DNA from: Cerasibacillus quisquiliarum
Lineage (GTDB): Bacteria; Bacillota; Bacilli; Bacillales; Amphibacillaceae
DNA: 48,792 nucleotides
Reading direction: 5' to 3'
Assembly (NCBI RefSeq): GCF_014202495.1
Contig: NZ_JACHHA010000014.1
Coordinates: 1-48,792, forward strand
Shown piece by piece: positions 42,092 to 48,792 of the stretch. Numbering within the stretch: position 1 is the first letter of the stretch; the number at the start of each line of letters is the position of its first letter. The notes below the pieces were generated by a model. The model did not search any database and had not been told where the DNA came from. It saw nothing but the letters and a program-made list of their open reading frames with translations. The position numbers and the translations under genes are program-made.

Positions 42092-43198
42092 GTGAAAACA
42101 GTGAATCGATTTGTACCAGGATTAGAAGGAGTTATTGCGTCTGAGACAGGGATTTCATTTCTTGATACAGAGCAAGAAAAGATTATTATTCGGGGACATG
42201 AGTTAATCGAGTTATCCCACGAAAGAAATTATCTTGAGGTTTTGCATTTGCTTTTAGAGGGTGCATTGCCAAATGCTGAAGAAAAAGAAGCACTGGAAAC
42301 AAAGCTAAAAGGAATGTACAATCTTCCAGATGAAATTTATCATATTTTAAAACGATTACCGAAAGAAACACATCCTATGGACGCCCTAAGAACAGGGATC
42401 TCCTGCTTAGCAGGTTATGATCAAAACTTGGAGGACACAAGTGTTAAGGCGAATAAAGAACGGGCTTATCTCATGATGGCGAAATTGCCGGCATTAGTAG
42501 CTAATAGTTATCATATTTTAAATGGAAAAGAACCAATCGAGCCACGTGCTGATTTATCATATAGTGCTAACTTCCTTTATATGATTACAGGAGAAGTGCC
42601 AACAGATACGGAAGTAAAGATTTTTGACAAGTCACTGTTACTTTATAGTGAACATGAAATGCCAAACTCAACATTTACAGCACGGGTGATTGCATCGACG
42701 TTATCAGATCTATACGGTGCTTTAACTGGAGCTGTTGCCTCGTTAAAAGGACCATTACATGGCGGCGCAAATGAAGCGGTTATGTATTCTCTTAGGGAAG
42801 TTGACTCAGCAGCAGGCTATGAACAATATATAATGAAAAAATTGAAGAACAAAGAAAAAGTGATGGGCTTTGGTCACCGAGTTTATATGAAAAAGATGGA
42901 TCCACGCGCTCTTGTTATGAAAGATGCGCTTAAACAATTATGTGAATTAAAAGGCGATGATAAATTACTAGAAATGTGTGAAGCTGGAGAAAGGGTTATG
43001 GAAAGAGAGATTGGGATTTATCCGAACTTAGATTACTATGCAGCACCAGTTTACTGGTTGTTAAATATCCCAATACCATTGTATACACCGATATTTTTTG
43101 GATCACGTGCGGCCGGCTTGAGCGCACATGTTATCGAGCAACATGCAAACAATCGACTCTTCCGACCACGTGTCCAATACGTTGGCGAGTCTTATTGA
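42092..43198 (+). CDS. mmgD: Citrate/2-methylcitrate synthase
   Basis: A 368-residue enzyme starting with GTG at 42092 after AGGGGGA. It condenses acetyl-CoA or propionyl-CoA with oxaloacetate. Citrate-synthase active-site segments are present: H-E-M-P-N-S-T-F-T-A-R, G-P-L-H-G-G-A-N-E-A-V, G-F-G-H-R-V-Y and the late R-P-R-V-Q-Y. Overall it closely follows MmgD of B. subtilis, including P-G-L-E-G-V-I-A-S-E-T near the start. The other mmg genes are absent; instead valine-degradation genes follow. MmsA of that pathway yields propionyl-CoA, the methylcitrate substrate, so this context favours use as methylcitrate synthase. The perfect cre upstream implies glucose repression. Confidence 0.88.
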   Translation: MKTVNRFVPGLEGVIASETGISFLDTEQEKIIIRGHELIELSHERNYLEVLHLLLEGALPNAEEKEALETKLKGMYNLPDEIYHILKRLPKETHPMDALRTGISCLAGYDQNLEDTSVKANKERAYLMMAKLPALVANSYHILNGKEPIEPRADLSYSANFLYMITGEVPTDTEVKIFDKSLLLYSEHEMPNSTFTARVIASTLSDLYGALTGAVASLKGPLHGGANEAVMYSLREVDSAAGYEQYIMKKLKNKEKVMGFGHRVYMKKMDPRALVMKDALKQLCELKGDDKLLEMCEAGERVMEREIGIYPNLDYYAAPVYWLLNIPIPLYTPIFFGSRAAGLSAHVIEQHANNRLFRPRVQYVGESY

Positions 43199-43861
43199 TA
43201 GCATCCTAATGATTTAAGATGATCACTAAACTTGATTCGTCTGCAAGGGAAATGAATCAAGTTTGCTCTTGTCTATTAGATGTAGCGGTCTATTAGACAG
43301 CTGTGTAACATCTTAAAATGGTCACCGTTGATTAGGCAATAACTCACCAACTATTACAGTTTATATACTGTAACTTTAACAGTATACAATATTTCAGTAA
43401 AAAAGAAAATCCAGGAAGTCATATACTTATGAATAACATAGTAAATCTAAGTAAAATGATCACATTTTAGTCGTTTATGATAAATAATGGATTGATTTCT
43501 GAGAAGAAGGTATGAATTCGATGAGCATATCGAAATCTGGTCGGGTTAAAGGATAAAGATAGATTCATATCGGATGGTTTGTTATTAAAATAGCTACAAT
43601 CTTTTATCCCAAAATTTTGAGCAAGCGCTCAATCGATAAAAATATGTGGGGTAAATCCTTACGATTAGCCTTTTTATAAGGGTGGTGGGTACAGCTGGGG
43701 ACGAATGGAATGTATGGAAAAATCCAACTAAAACCTAAGTAGTACCAGTACCCTAGCCCCACAGTTTAATTATAAGAGGCAGACTTACCGTTAATAAAGT
43801 GATATGGCGTGAAGAAGACTGACCACAACCGTAACTTTACCAACGAAAAGGGGTTGGATAA
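43199..43861. other. Long intergenic region with palindromes and a possibly structured leader
   Basis: A 660-bp gap without a convincing gene. The hairpin AAACTTGATTC / GAATCAAGTTT (43228-43264) probably ends the mmgD message, although no clean T run follows. The palindrome TTGAGC-AAGC-GCTCAA at 43617-43632 looks like an operator. From about 43640 to 43830 the sequence is less AT-rich, with several possible pairings (GGGTAC with GTACCC, GTGG with CCAC), and could be a structured leader or a decayed element. I could not match it to a known riboswitch or intron. Confidence 0.4.
43617..43632. promoter_or_regulatory. Operator-like palindrome upstream of the acyl-CoA dehydrogenase gene
   Basis: TTGAGCAAGCGCTCAA is a 6-bp perfect inverted repeat around four bases. 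TetR-family repressors of fatty- and branched-acid degradation genes bind sites of this kind. The regulator is unknown and not encoded in the window. Confidence 0.4.
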
Positions 43862-45520
43862 ATGGAAGTTTTACAGTCAAAAGTGATTTTTCCAACAAGA
43901 GGGGAAACGGGAGAATTTTTTACAGCGAATCATTTAACAGAAGAAGAACAGATGATTTCACAAATGGTGTCACAATTTGTGGATGAAGATATATTGCCAT
44001 ACTTAGAACAAATTGAACAGCATGATTATCATCTCATTCGAGAACTATTTAAGGCGGCAGGTGAGCTTGGTTTAATGGGTGTTGAAGTTCCAGAAGATTA
44101 CGGCGGCCTTGAATTAGGTAAAAAGATGTCAGGAATCATTGCTGAAAAAATGGGTTATGCCGCATCCTTTAGTGTTGCTTTCAATATTCATTCCGGGGTT
44201 GGCTTACTCCCATATGTGTATTATGGAACAGATGAACAGAAGCAAACGTTCATTCCGAAGTTAGTTTCAGGTGAATGGATCGGTGCCTATGCATTAACCG
44301 AACCAAATGCAGGGTCAGACGCGTTGGCTGCAAGAACAAAAGCGACCTGGGATGATGCAAAACAGTCTTGGATTTTAAATGGAGAAAAGCAATGGATCAC
44401 AAATGCTCACATTGCACAAGTCTTCGTCGTATTTGCAAATACTGACGAAGGAATGACAGCCTTTATCGTGACGCGCGATCAAGAAGGCGTTTCAATCGGT
44501 CCAGAAGAGAAGAAGCTAGGAATTAAAGGGTCTTCAACGGCAACACTTATTTTAGACGGTGTCACCGTTCCGAGTGAACATATACTTGGAACCGTTGGCA
44601 AGGGTCATTATATCGCTTTAAATATTTTAAATGTCGCGAGATTGAAACTAGCATTTTCTAATATAGGTATGGCAAAACAAGCATTCGAATTAGCCATTCA
44701 ATATGGAAAAGAACGTGAGCAATTTTCTACAAAACTTGTTGATTTTCCACTGATTCAAGAAAAAATTGCCGAAATGGCCATTGATATATATGGTGCGGAA
44801 AGCATGGCTTATTATACAGCGGGCTTATTAGAGCAGGTGACTGACCCGAATAATTTATCTAATTATGCGATGGATTGTGCGATGAACAAAGTCGCATGCT
44901 CCGAGATGTTGCACCATGTTGTTGATGAAGCTTTACAAATTCACGGTGGATATGGGTTTATGGAAGAATATGCTATTTCAAGAATGTATCGTGATGCGAG
45001 AATTAATCGTATTTTTGAAGGGACAAATGAAATTAACCGCTTAACGATTGTTAAAGCCTTTTTCAAACGTTATCAACAGAAGGAACGCATCGAAAAGGTG
45101 GAAGGAAGCGAACGACAAAGCCAATTTATTAACGCGTCTATCCATATATTAAATAAGATACTTGAAGAAATGCCAATCATGGACCGGAGTGCTCAAGATA
45201 AACATCAAGATCAATTACGCGTCCTTGCTGATTTGTTGACAGATATTTACCGTATGAAAGCTGTTTTTTATCGTGCACAATATGTTAAAAGTCCAGACTC
45301 TATTCACCAGTGGATGACGACTGCTATTTGTGAACAAGGTTTCCAAAGAGTTGTAACCGCTTCTAATGAATTAATCGCAGCATTAGAAATAGAAGATAAT
45401 GTTCGCGAAGAGCTGTTTATAGCGGTTAAGAACATAGATATTCCGATGTTTCACAATTTATTTTTAATTAAAAGGAAAATTGCTAAATATATGATTGCCA
45501 TTGGAAAATATAAAACATAA
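43862..45520 (+). CDS. Long acyl-CoA dehydrogenase (FadE-like)
   Basis: A 552-residue flavoenzyme starting at ATG 43862 after AAAAGGGG. It oxidises acyl-CoA to 2-enoyl-CoA using FAD. Family segments are A-L-T-E-P-N-A-G-S-D-A (substrate/FAD), Q-W-I-T-N-A, Q-I-H-G-G-Y-G-F-M and R-I-F-E-G-T-N-E-I-N-R, where the Glu is the usual catalytic base. The protein is about 150 residues longer than ordinary short-chain enzymes because of a helical C-terminal extension, as in FadE (YusJ) of bacilli and VLCAD. Its position before mmsB and mmsA suggests isobutyryl-CoA in valine breakdown, while its length suggests fatty acyl-CoA. I cannot decide between these. Confidence 0.88.
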   Translation: MEVLQSKVIFPTRGETGEFFTANHLTEEEQMISQMVSQFVDEDILPYLEQIEQHDYHLIRELFKAAGELGLMGVEVPEDYGGLELGKKMSGIIAEKMGYAASFSVAFNIHSGVGLLPYVYYGTDEQKQTFIPKLVSGEWIGAYALTEPNAGSDALAARTKATWDDAKQSWILNGEKQWITNAHIAQVFVVFANTDEGMTAFIVTRDQEGVSIGPEEKKLGIKGSSTATLILDGVTVPSEHILGTVGKGHYIALNILNVARLKLAFSNIGMAKQAFELAIQYGKEREQFSTKLVDFPLIQEKIAEMAIDIYGAESMAYYTAGLLEQVTDPNNLSNYAMDCAMNKVACSEMLHHVVDEALQIHGGYGFMEEYAISRMYRDARINRIFEGTNEINRLTIVKAFFKRYQQKERIEKVEGSERQSQFINASIHILNKILEEMPIMDRSAQDKHQDQLRVLADLLTDIYRMKAVFYRAQYVKSPDSIHQWMTTAICEQGFQRVVTASNELIAALEIEDNVREELFIAVKNIDIPMFHNLFLIKRKIAKYMIAIGKYKT

Positions 45521-45564
45521 AAGTAAAAGATAAATAAGTGCCATGACAGTTATAATACGCTTCA

Positions 45565-45591
45565 AATAATATTTCCTGGGAAATTATTTGT
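45565..45591 (+). other. Hairpin between the acyl-CoA dehydrogenase gene and mmsB
   Basis: AAATAAT-A-TTTCC and GGAAA-TTATTT form a stem around TG. No T run follows, so it is more likely a processing or attenuating hairpin than a full terminator. Confidence 0.4.
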
Positions 45592-45614
45592 CGAAATAAG
45601 AGAGGAGCGATGAA

Positions 45615-46505
45615 ATGAACAAGATTGGATTTATCGGATTAGGTAATATGGGAATGCCCATGTCAACAAATCTGATTGAAGATGGTTATCAAGTGATTGG
45701 CTTTGATTTAAATAAACAAGCTGAAGAAGAATTTGTCAATGCAGGGGGTGAGATAAGGGAAAAGGTAGCCGATCTCGCAAAGGAATGTGATGTTGTATTA
45801 ACAAGTTTGCCATCTTCTGAGGCTGTTGAAGCCGTTTTTCTTGGAGTTGATGGCCTAATCGCGCATAGTCATAAAGAAATCGTCCTCATTGATACGAGTA
45901 CTGTCGCACCTGAAATGAATGAGAAAATTGCTGATGCTGCAACAGAAGCAGGGGTCGCATTTTTAGCTGCGCCAGTCAGTGGTGGAGTGATTGGTGCTGA
46001 ACAGCGGACACTTACCTTTATGGTCGGTGGTTCTGAAAAAGTATTTAAGCAAGTGTTACCATTATTACAATGTTTAGGAGCGAATTGTTTTCACGTTGCT
46101 AAAGATATAGATAGTGGTACAACGGTTAAACTCATTAACAATTTATTAATTGGATTTTATACAGCTGGTGTAAGTGAAGCATTACAAATTGCTAATAAGA
46201 AAAATATCGATCTTGATCGACTTTTCGACATGCTAAATGTTAGCTATGGTCAAAGTCGTATCTATGAACGAAATTACAAAACATTTATCGCTGAACAAGA
46301 CTATAATCCAGGATTTACAATTTCTCTCCTCTTAAAAGATCTCGGTTTTGCCATGGATTTAGCAGAGAAAAATCAGTTAAATTTACCTATAAGTAAACAG
46401 CTGTTAAAGCTATATAGAGAAGTAGAACAAGAAGGTTACGGTGACAAAGATATGGCCGTCTTATATGAAAGAGTAAAAAAACTATCAAGGAAGGGGATTG
46501 GATAG
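45615..46505 (+). CDS. mmsB: 3-hydroxyisobutyrate dehydrogenase
   Basis: A 296-residue NAD(P)-dependent enzyme of valine catabolism that oxidises 3-hydroxyisobutyrate to methylmalonate semialdehyde. The N-terminal Rossmann motif [12 protein letters not shown] is followed by [12 protein letters not shown] (substrate) and the catalytic Lys segment [12 protein letters not shown] at 45615 follows GAGGAGCG. The stop is one base before the mmsA start, so the two are surely co-transcribed. Other beta-hydroxyacid dehydrogenases share these motifs; the neighbour MmsA makes this substrate the best guess. Confidence 0.88.
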   Translation: MNKIGFIGLGNMGMPMSTNLIEDGYQVIGFDLNKQAEEEFVNAGGEIREKVADLAKECDVVLTSLPSSEAVEAVFLGVDGLIAHSHKEIVLIDTSTVAPEMNEKIADAATEAGVAFLAAPVSGGVIGAEQRTLTFMVGGSEKVFKQVLPLLQCLGANCFHVAKDIDSGTTVKLINNLLIGFYTAGVSEALQIANKKNIDLDRLFDMLNVSYGQSRIYERNYKTFIAEQDYNPGFTISLLLKDLGFAMDLAEKNQLNLPISKQLLKLYREVEQEGYGDKDMAVLYERVKKLSRKGIG

Positions 46506-46506
46506 A

Positions 46507-47976
46507 ATGATTGAAACTGAAGTAAAAGTTGTAAAAAATTATATTGGCAATCAGTGGGTAGATTCGAAAGGAACTGCAAAAGAAGTCGTGCCAAACCCAG
46601 CAACTGGTGAAACGCTTGCATATGTTCCTTTATCAACAGCGGATGATGTTGATAAAGCGGTAAAGGCAGCTTATGATGCATTTCCAAAGTGGGCAGAAAC
46701 ACCTGTGCCAGTTCGTACACGGCCACTTTTTAAGTATTTACAATTACTAGAAAGTGAAAAAGAAGAGTTAGCACAAATCATTACGCTGGAGAATGGTAAA
46801 ACATTAACTGATGCCCGGGGCGAAGTGCAGCGTGGAATTGAAGTTGTTGAACTCGCCACATCCACACCGAGCATGATGATGGATGACGCACTTCCGAATA
46901 TCGCCACAGGTATTGATGGTTCAATTTGGCGCTATCCACTTGGTGTTGTCGGGGGTATTACACCATTTAACTTTCCAATGATGGTTCCTTTATGGATGTT
47001 TCCTCTTGCCATCGCATGTGGAAATACATTTGTTTTGAAAACATCTGAACGCACACCATTATTAGCTGAAAAATTAGTCGATCTATTCTATGAAGCGGGT
47101 TTTCCAAAAGGAGTTCTTAATTTAGTTCACGGTGGAAAAGACGTTGTCAATCGTATGCTTGAACATCCAGACATTGAGGCTATTTCATTTGTCGGTTCCG
47201 AACCTGTTGCACGTCACGTATATCAAACAGGCACAGCCCACGGCAAGCGCGTTCAAGCATTAGCCGGAGCGAAAAACCATTCGGTTGTTATGCCTGACTG
47301 TCATTTAGAGAAAACGGTACAAGGGATTATCGGTTCGGCTTTTGGAAGTAGTGGTGAACGCTGTATGGCAACATCTGTCGTCGCAGTCATTGATGACATT
47401 GCTGATGAGTTTATTGAAACATTTGTCGCTGAAACGAAAAAGCTCAATGTCGGTGATGGTCGTTATGAAGCGAATTTTGTCGGACCACTCATCCGTGATT
47501 CCCATAAGCAGCGCGTGGTGAGTTATATTGAAAAAGGCATAGAAGAAGGCGCCGAGCTACTTGTCGATGGCCGTGAAAAAGGAGAAATCGCATCAAAAGA
47601 AGCAGGTGGCTATTATGTTGGTGCAACGATTTTTGACCATGTCAATCCGAATATGAGAATTTGGCAAGATGAAATCTTTGCACCTGTTTTAAGTATCGTC
47701 CGTGTTAAAAATCTTGATGAAGCAATCGCACTTACAAATAAATCTAAATTTGCAAACGGTGCTGTGATATATACATCAAATGGGAAACATGCCCAGACAT
47801 TTAGAGATAAAATTGACGCTGGCATGGTAGGAATCAACGTCAATGTACCTGCTCCGATGGCTTTCTTCGCCTTTGCTGGCAACAAAGCATCATTTTACGG
47901 TGACCTCGGCACAAATGGCAAAGACGGTGTTCAGTTCTTCACAAGGAAAAAAGTCGTCACAGAAAGATGGTTTTAA
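46507..47976 (+). CDS. mmsA: Methylmalonate-semialdehyde dehydrogenase (CoA-acylating)
   Basis: A 489-residue enzyme that converts methylmalonate semialdehyde plus CoA and NAD to propionyl-CoA and CO2, and malonate semialdehyde to acetyl-CoA. ATG at 46507 is preceded by AAGGAAGGGG; an in-frame TTG at 46498 overlaps mmsB. Visible features are [32 protein letters not shown], and the active Cys in S-S-G-E-R-C-M-A. In B. subtilis the equivalent is IolA (MmsA). No inositol genes are present here, so valine is the likelier source. The propionyl-CoA produced could pass to MmgD. Confidence 0.93.
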   Translation: MIETEVKVVKNYIGNQWVDSKGTAKEVVPNPATGETLAYVPLSTADDVDKAVKAAYDAFPKWAETPVPVRTRPLFKYLQLLESEKEELAQIITLENGKTLTDARGEVQRGIEVVELATSTPSMMMDDALPNIATGIDGSIWRYPLGVVGGITPFNFPMMVPLWMFPLAIACGNTFVLKTSERTPLLAEKLVDLFYEAGFPKGVLNLVHGGKDVVNRMLEHPDIEAISFVGSEPVARHVYQTGTAHGKRVQALAGAKNHSVVMPDCHLEKTVQGIIGSAFGSSGERCMATSVVAVIDDIADEFIETFVAETKKLNVGDGRYEANFVGPLIRDSHKQRVVSYIEKGIEEGAELLVDGREKGEIASKEAGGYYVGATIFDHVNPNMRIWQDEIFAPVLSIVRVKNLDEAIALTNKSKFANGAVIYTSNGKHAQTFRDKIDAGMVGINVNVPAPMAFFAFAGNKASFYGDLGTNGKDGVQFFTRKKVVTERWF

Positions 47977-47979
47977 TAT

Positions 47980-48000
47980 AAAAAGAGGCTGGGACAAAAC
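47980..48000. mobile_element. Possible IS end downstream of mmsA
   Basis: AAAGAGGCTGGGACAAAACC right after mmsA resembles the terminal repeat of IS1182-type elements in Gram-positive bacteria. It lies in the right place to be the 3' end of the decayed transposase read on the minus strand. Confidence 0.5.
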
Positions 48001-48017
48001 CAGTCTTAAATGAGAAA

Positions 48018-48063
48018 AATTGCGGAATCAACATTAAAACGTTGTTTCCGCAATTTCTTTTTT
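48018..48063 (+). terminator. Terminator downstream of mmsA
   Basis: AAATTGCGGAA and TTCCGCAATTT form a perfect 11-bp stem, further extended by AAC/GTT, followed by CTTTTTT. It lies within the IS remnant but is placed to end the mmsA message. Confidence 0.85.
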
Positions 48064-48079
48064 GTTTCGGATTGTTAGG

Positions 48080-48262
48080 ATTATTATTATTTTGGATTTT
48101 GGCGGTATACTTTCTTAAGTTTACCGCCATTAAGGCAAATGCTCATTCATTTTCTACTTTCGTTTTTTCTCTGACCGAAAATTGAGAGAATGACAAATTA
48201 GCCTTCAGGAATCCAAAAACTGGTTCAACATTTAATTTTGTTTTTTATATTTTTCATAATCA
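48080..48262 (-). pseudogene. Remnant of an IS1182-type transposase C-terminus
   Basis: The minus strand translates as V-E-P-V-F-G-F-L-K-A-N-L-S-F-S-Q-F-S-V-R, later K-V-E-N-E, an in-frame stop, then A-F-A-L-M-A-V-N-L-R-K-Y. This is the conserved tail of IS1182-like transposases (E-P-V-F-G-x-L-K ... R-G-K-x-K-V ... A-x-N-L-x-K). A nearby D-Y-E-K-Y-K-K-Q in another frame is the expected upstream segment, so a deletion or frameshift and a nonsense mutation have broken the gene. No 5' part remains; the 52-bp array starts about 58 bp further on. Confidence 0.75.
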
Positions 48263-48319
48263 ATTAGAGGATAAAATACAAAAAATCCATACTGGGAACG
48301 AGTAAAGTTCTCTACTCCA

Positions 48320-48792
48320 CATGATTACGCCTAAATCTTAGAATCCATGCGGAGTAGGTAGTTCCACCCCTCATGGTTACACGCAAATCTTCAAAACCAT
48401 GCAGAGTGGCTAGCTCTACCCCCCATGGTTACACGCAAATCTTTAAAACCATGCAGAGTGGTTAGCTCTACCCCTCATGGTTACGCTCAAATCTTCAAAA
48501 CCATGCAGAGTGGTTAGCTCTACCCCACATGGTTACGCTCAAATCTTCAAATCCATGCAGAGTAGATAGCCCCACTCCGCATGGTTACGCGCAAATCTTC
48601 AAAACCATGCAGAGTAGATAGCCCCACTCCGCATGGTTACGCGCAAATCTTCAAATCCATGCAGAGTAGATAGCCCCACTCCGCATGGTTACGCGTAAAT
48701 CTTCAAATCCATGCAGAGTAGATAGCCCCACTCCGCATGGTTACGCGTAAATCTTCAAATCCATGCAGAGTAGATAGCCCCACTCCGCATGG
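48320..48792. repeat. 52-bp tandem repeat array, running off the window end
   Basis: CATG(G/A)TTACGC starts at 48320, 48372, 48424, 48476, 48528, 48580, 48632, 48684, 48736 and 48788, an exact 52-bp period with no indels: nine full units and the start of a tenth. Each unit holds an imperfect palindrome bounded by CCATG and CATGG, with arms such as CCATGCAGAGT and ACTCCGCATGG, joined by a 20-base linker containing AAATCTT. The last two full units are identical and the first is the most diverged. The period is not a multiple of three, so no protein is encoded, and the linkers are conserved, so it is not a CRISPR array. Confidence 0.95.

Noticed and set aside
43680..43700. T-box motif (AAGGGTGGT...)
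   Set aside because: Only the first half matches AGGGTGGNACC. No specifier loop or following antiterminator was found, and the downstream gene is not an amino-acid biosynthesis or tRNA synthetase gene.
48320..48792. CRISPR array
   Set aside because: The sequence between palindromes is conserved from unit to unit instead of unique, and no cas genes are present.

Overview
The window looks like chromosomal DNA of an AT-rich, low-GC Gram-positive member of the Bacillaceae, probably halotolerant and motile. This rests on gene content: OpuA glycine-betaine uptake, Ehu-type ectoine uptake, TagO/TagD/LytR-CpsA-Psr wall-teichoic-acid functions, YvrJ/DUF1659/DUF2922 small proteins, an MmgD-type citrate synthase, strong AGGAGG ribosome sites, many TTG and GTG starts, perfect or near-perfect CcpA (cre) sites and SigD-like promoters. 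No rRNA, tRNA, CRISPR array or intact prophage was seen.

Region 1 (1-8376, +) is a cell-surface polymer cluster. It holds the 3' end of a glycosyltransferase gene, a TupA-like ATP-grasp ligase, two CphA/GshAB-like ATP-grasp ligases with C-terminal acylphosphatase-like domains, a glutamate racemase, and a third such ligase. Four ligases that could form amide bonds, next to a source of D-glutamate, suggest a glutamate-containing wall polymer of the teichuronopeptide or polyglutamate kind. This is the best candidate in the window for a poorly described system.

Region 2 (8905-14808, +) encodes two large modular autolysins. One is an Amidase_3 enzyme with seven peptidoglycan-binding repeats. The other is a GH73-type glucosaminidase with nine repeats and two SH3 domains. 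Each has a SigD-like promoter and its own terminator. Region 3 (15160-18229, +) is the opuAA-AB-AC osmoprotectant operon. Region 4 (18528-21191) has tagO (+), an LCP ligase (-) and tagD (-), all for teichoic-acid synthesis and attachment.

Region 5 (21445-22214, +) holds three tiny genes of the DUF1659/DUF2922/YvrJ group. Region 6 (22270-29995, -) is a phosphate and glycerol-phosphate scavenging block: ugpA, ugpE, ugpB, ugpQ, a PhoU-like gene, a Na/Pi cotransporter and a secreted glycerophosphodiesterase. Upstream of it lie a promoter, PhoP-box-like repeats and a cre-like site. Region 7 (30609-35787) contains a membrane protein apparently started by ATT, a zinc-ribbon protein, a DUF3137-LemA pair and an MMPL exporter. 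Region 8 (36022-39173, -) is ehuBCDA for ectoine uptake. Region 9 (39666-41589, -) has a YtkA-like lipoprotein, a Sco copper protein and a DeoR-type regulator fused to a NosL-like cysteine-rich domain, suggesting copper or cytochrome-oxidase physiology.

Region 10 (42038-47976, +) encodes MmgD, a long acyl-CoA dehydrogenase, MmsB and MmsA. MmsA makes propionyl-CoA and MmgD can consume it. The right end carries a decayed IS1182-type transposase tail and then a 52-bp tandem array that runs off the window. A second repeat family, of 21-bp units with the core AATCG(C/A)GC, occurs at three separate intergenic sites (about 30070, 33520 and 40186).
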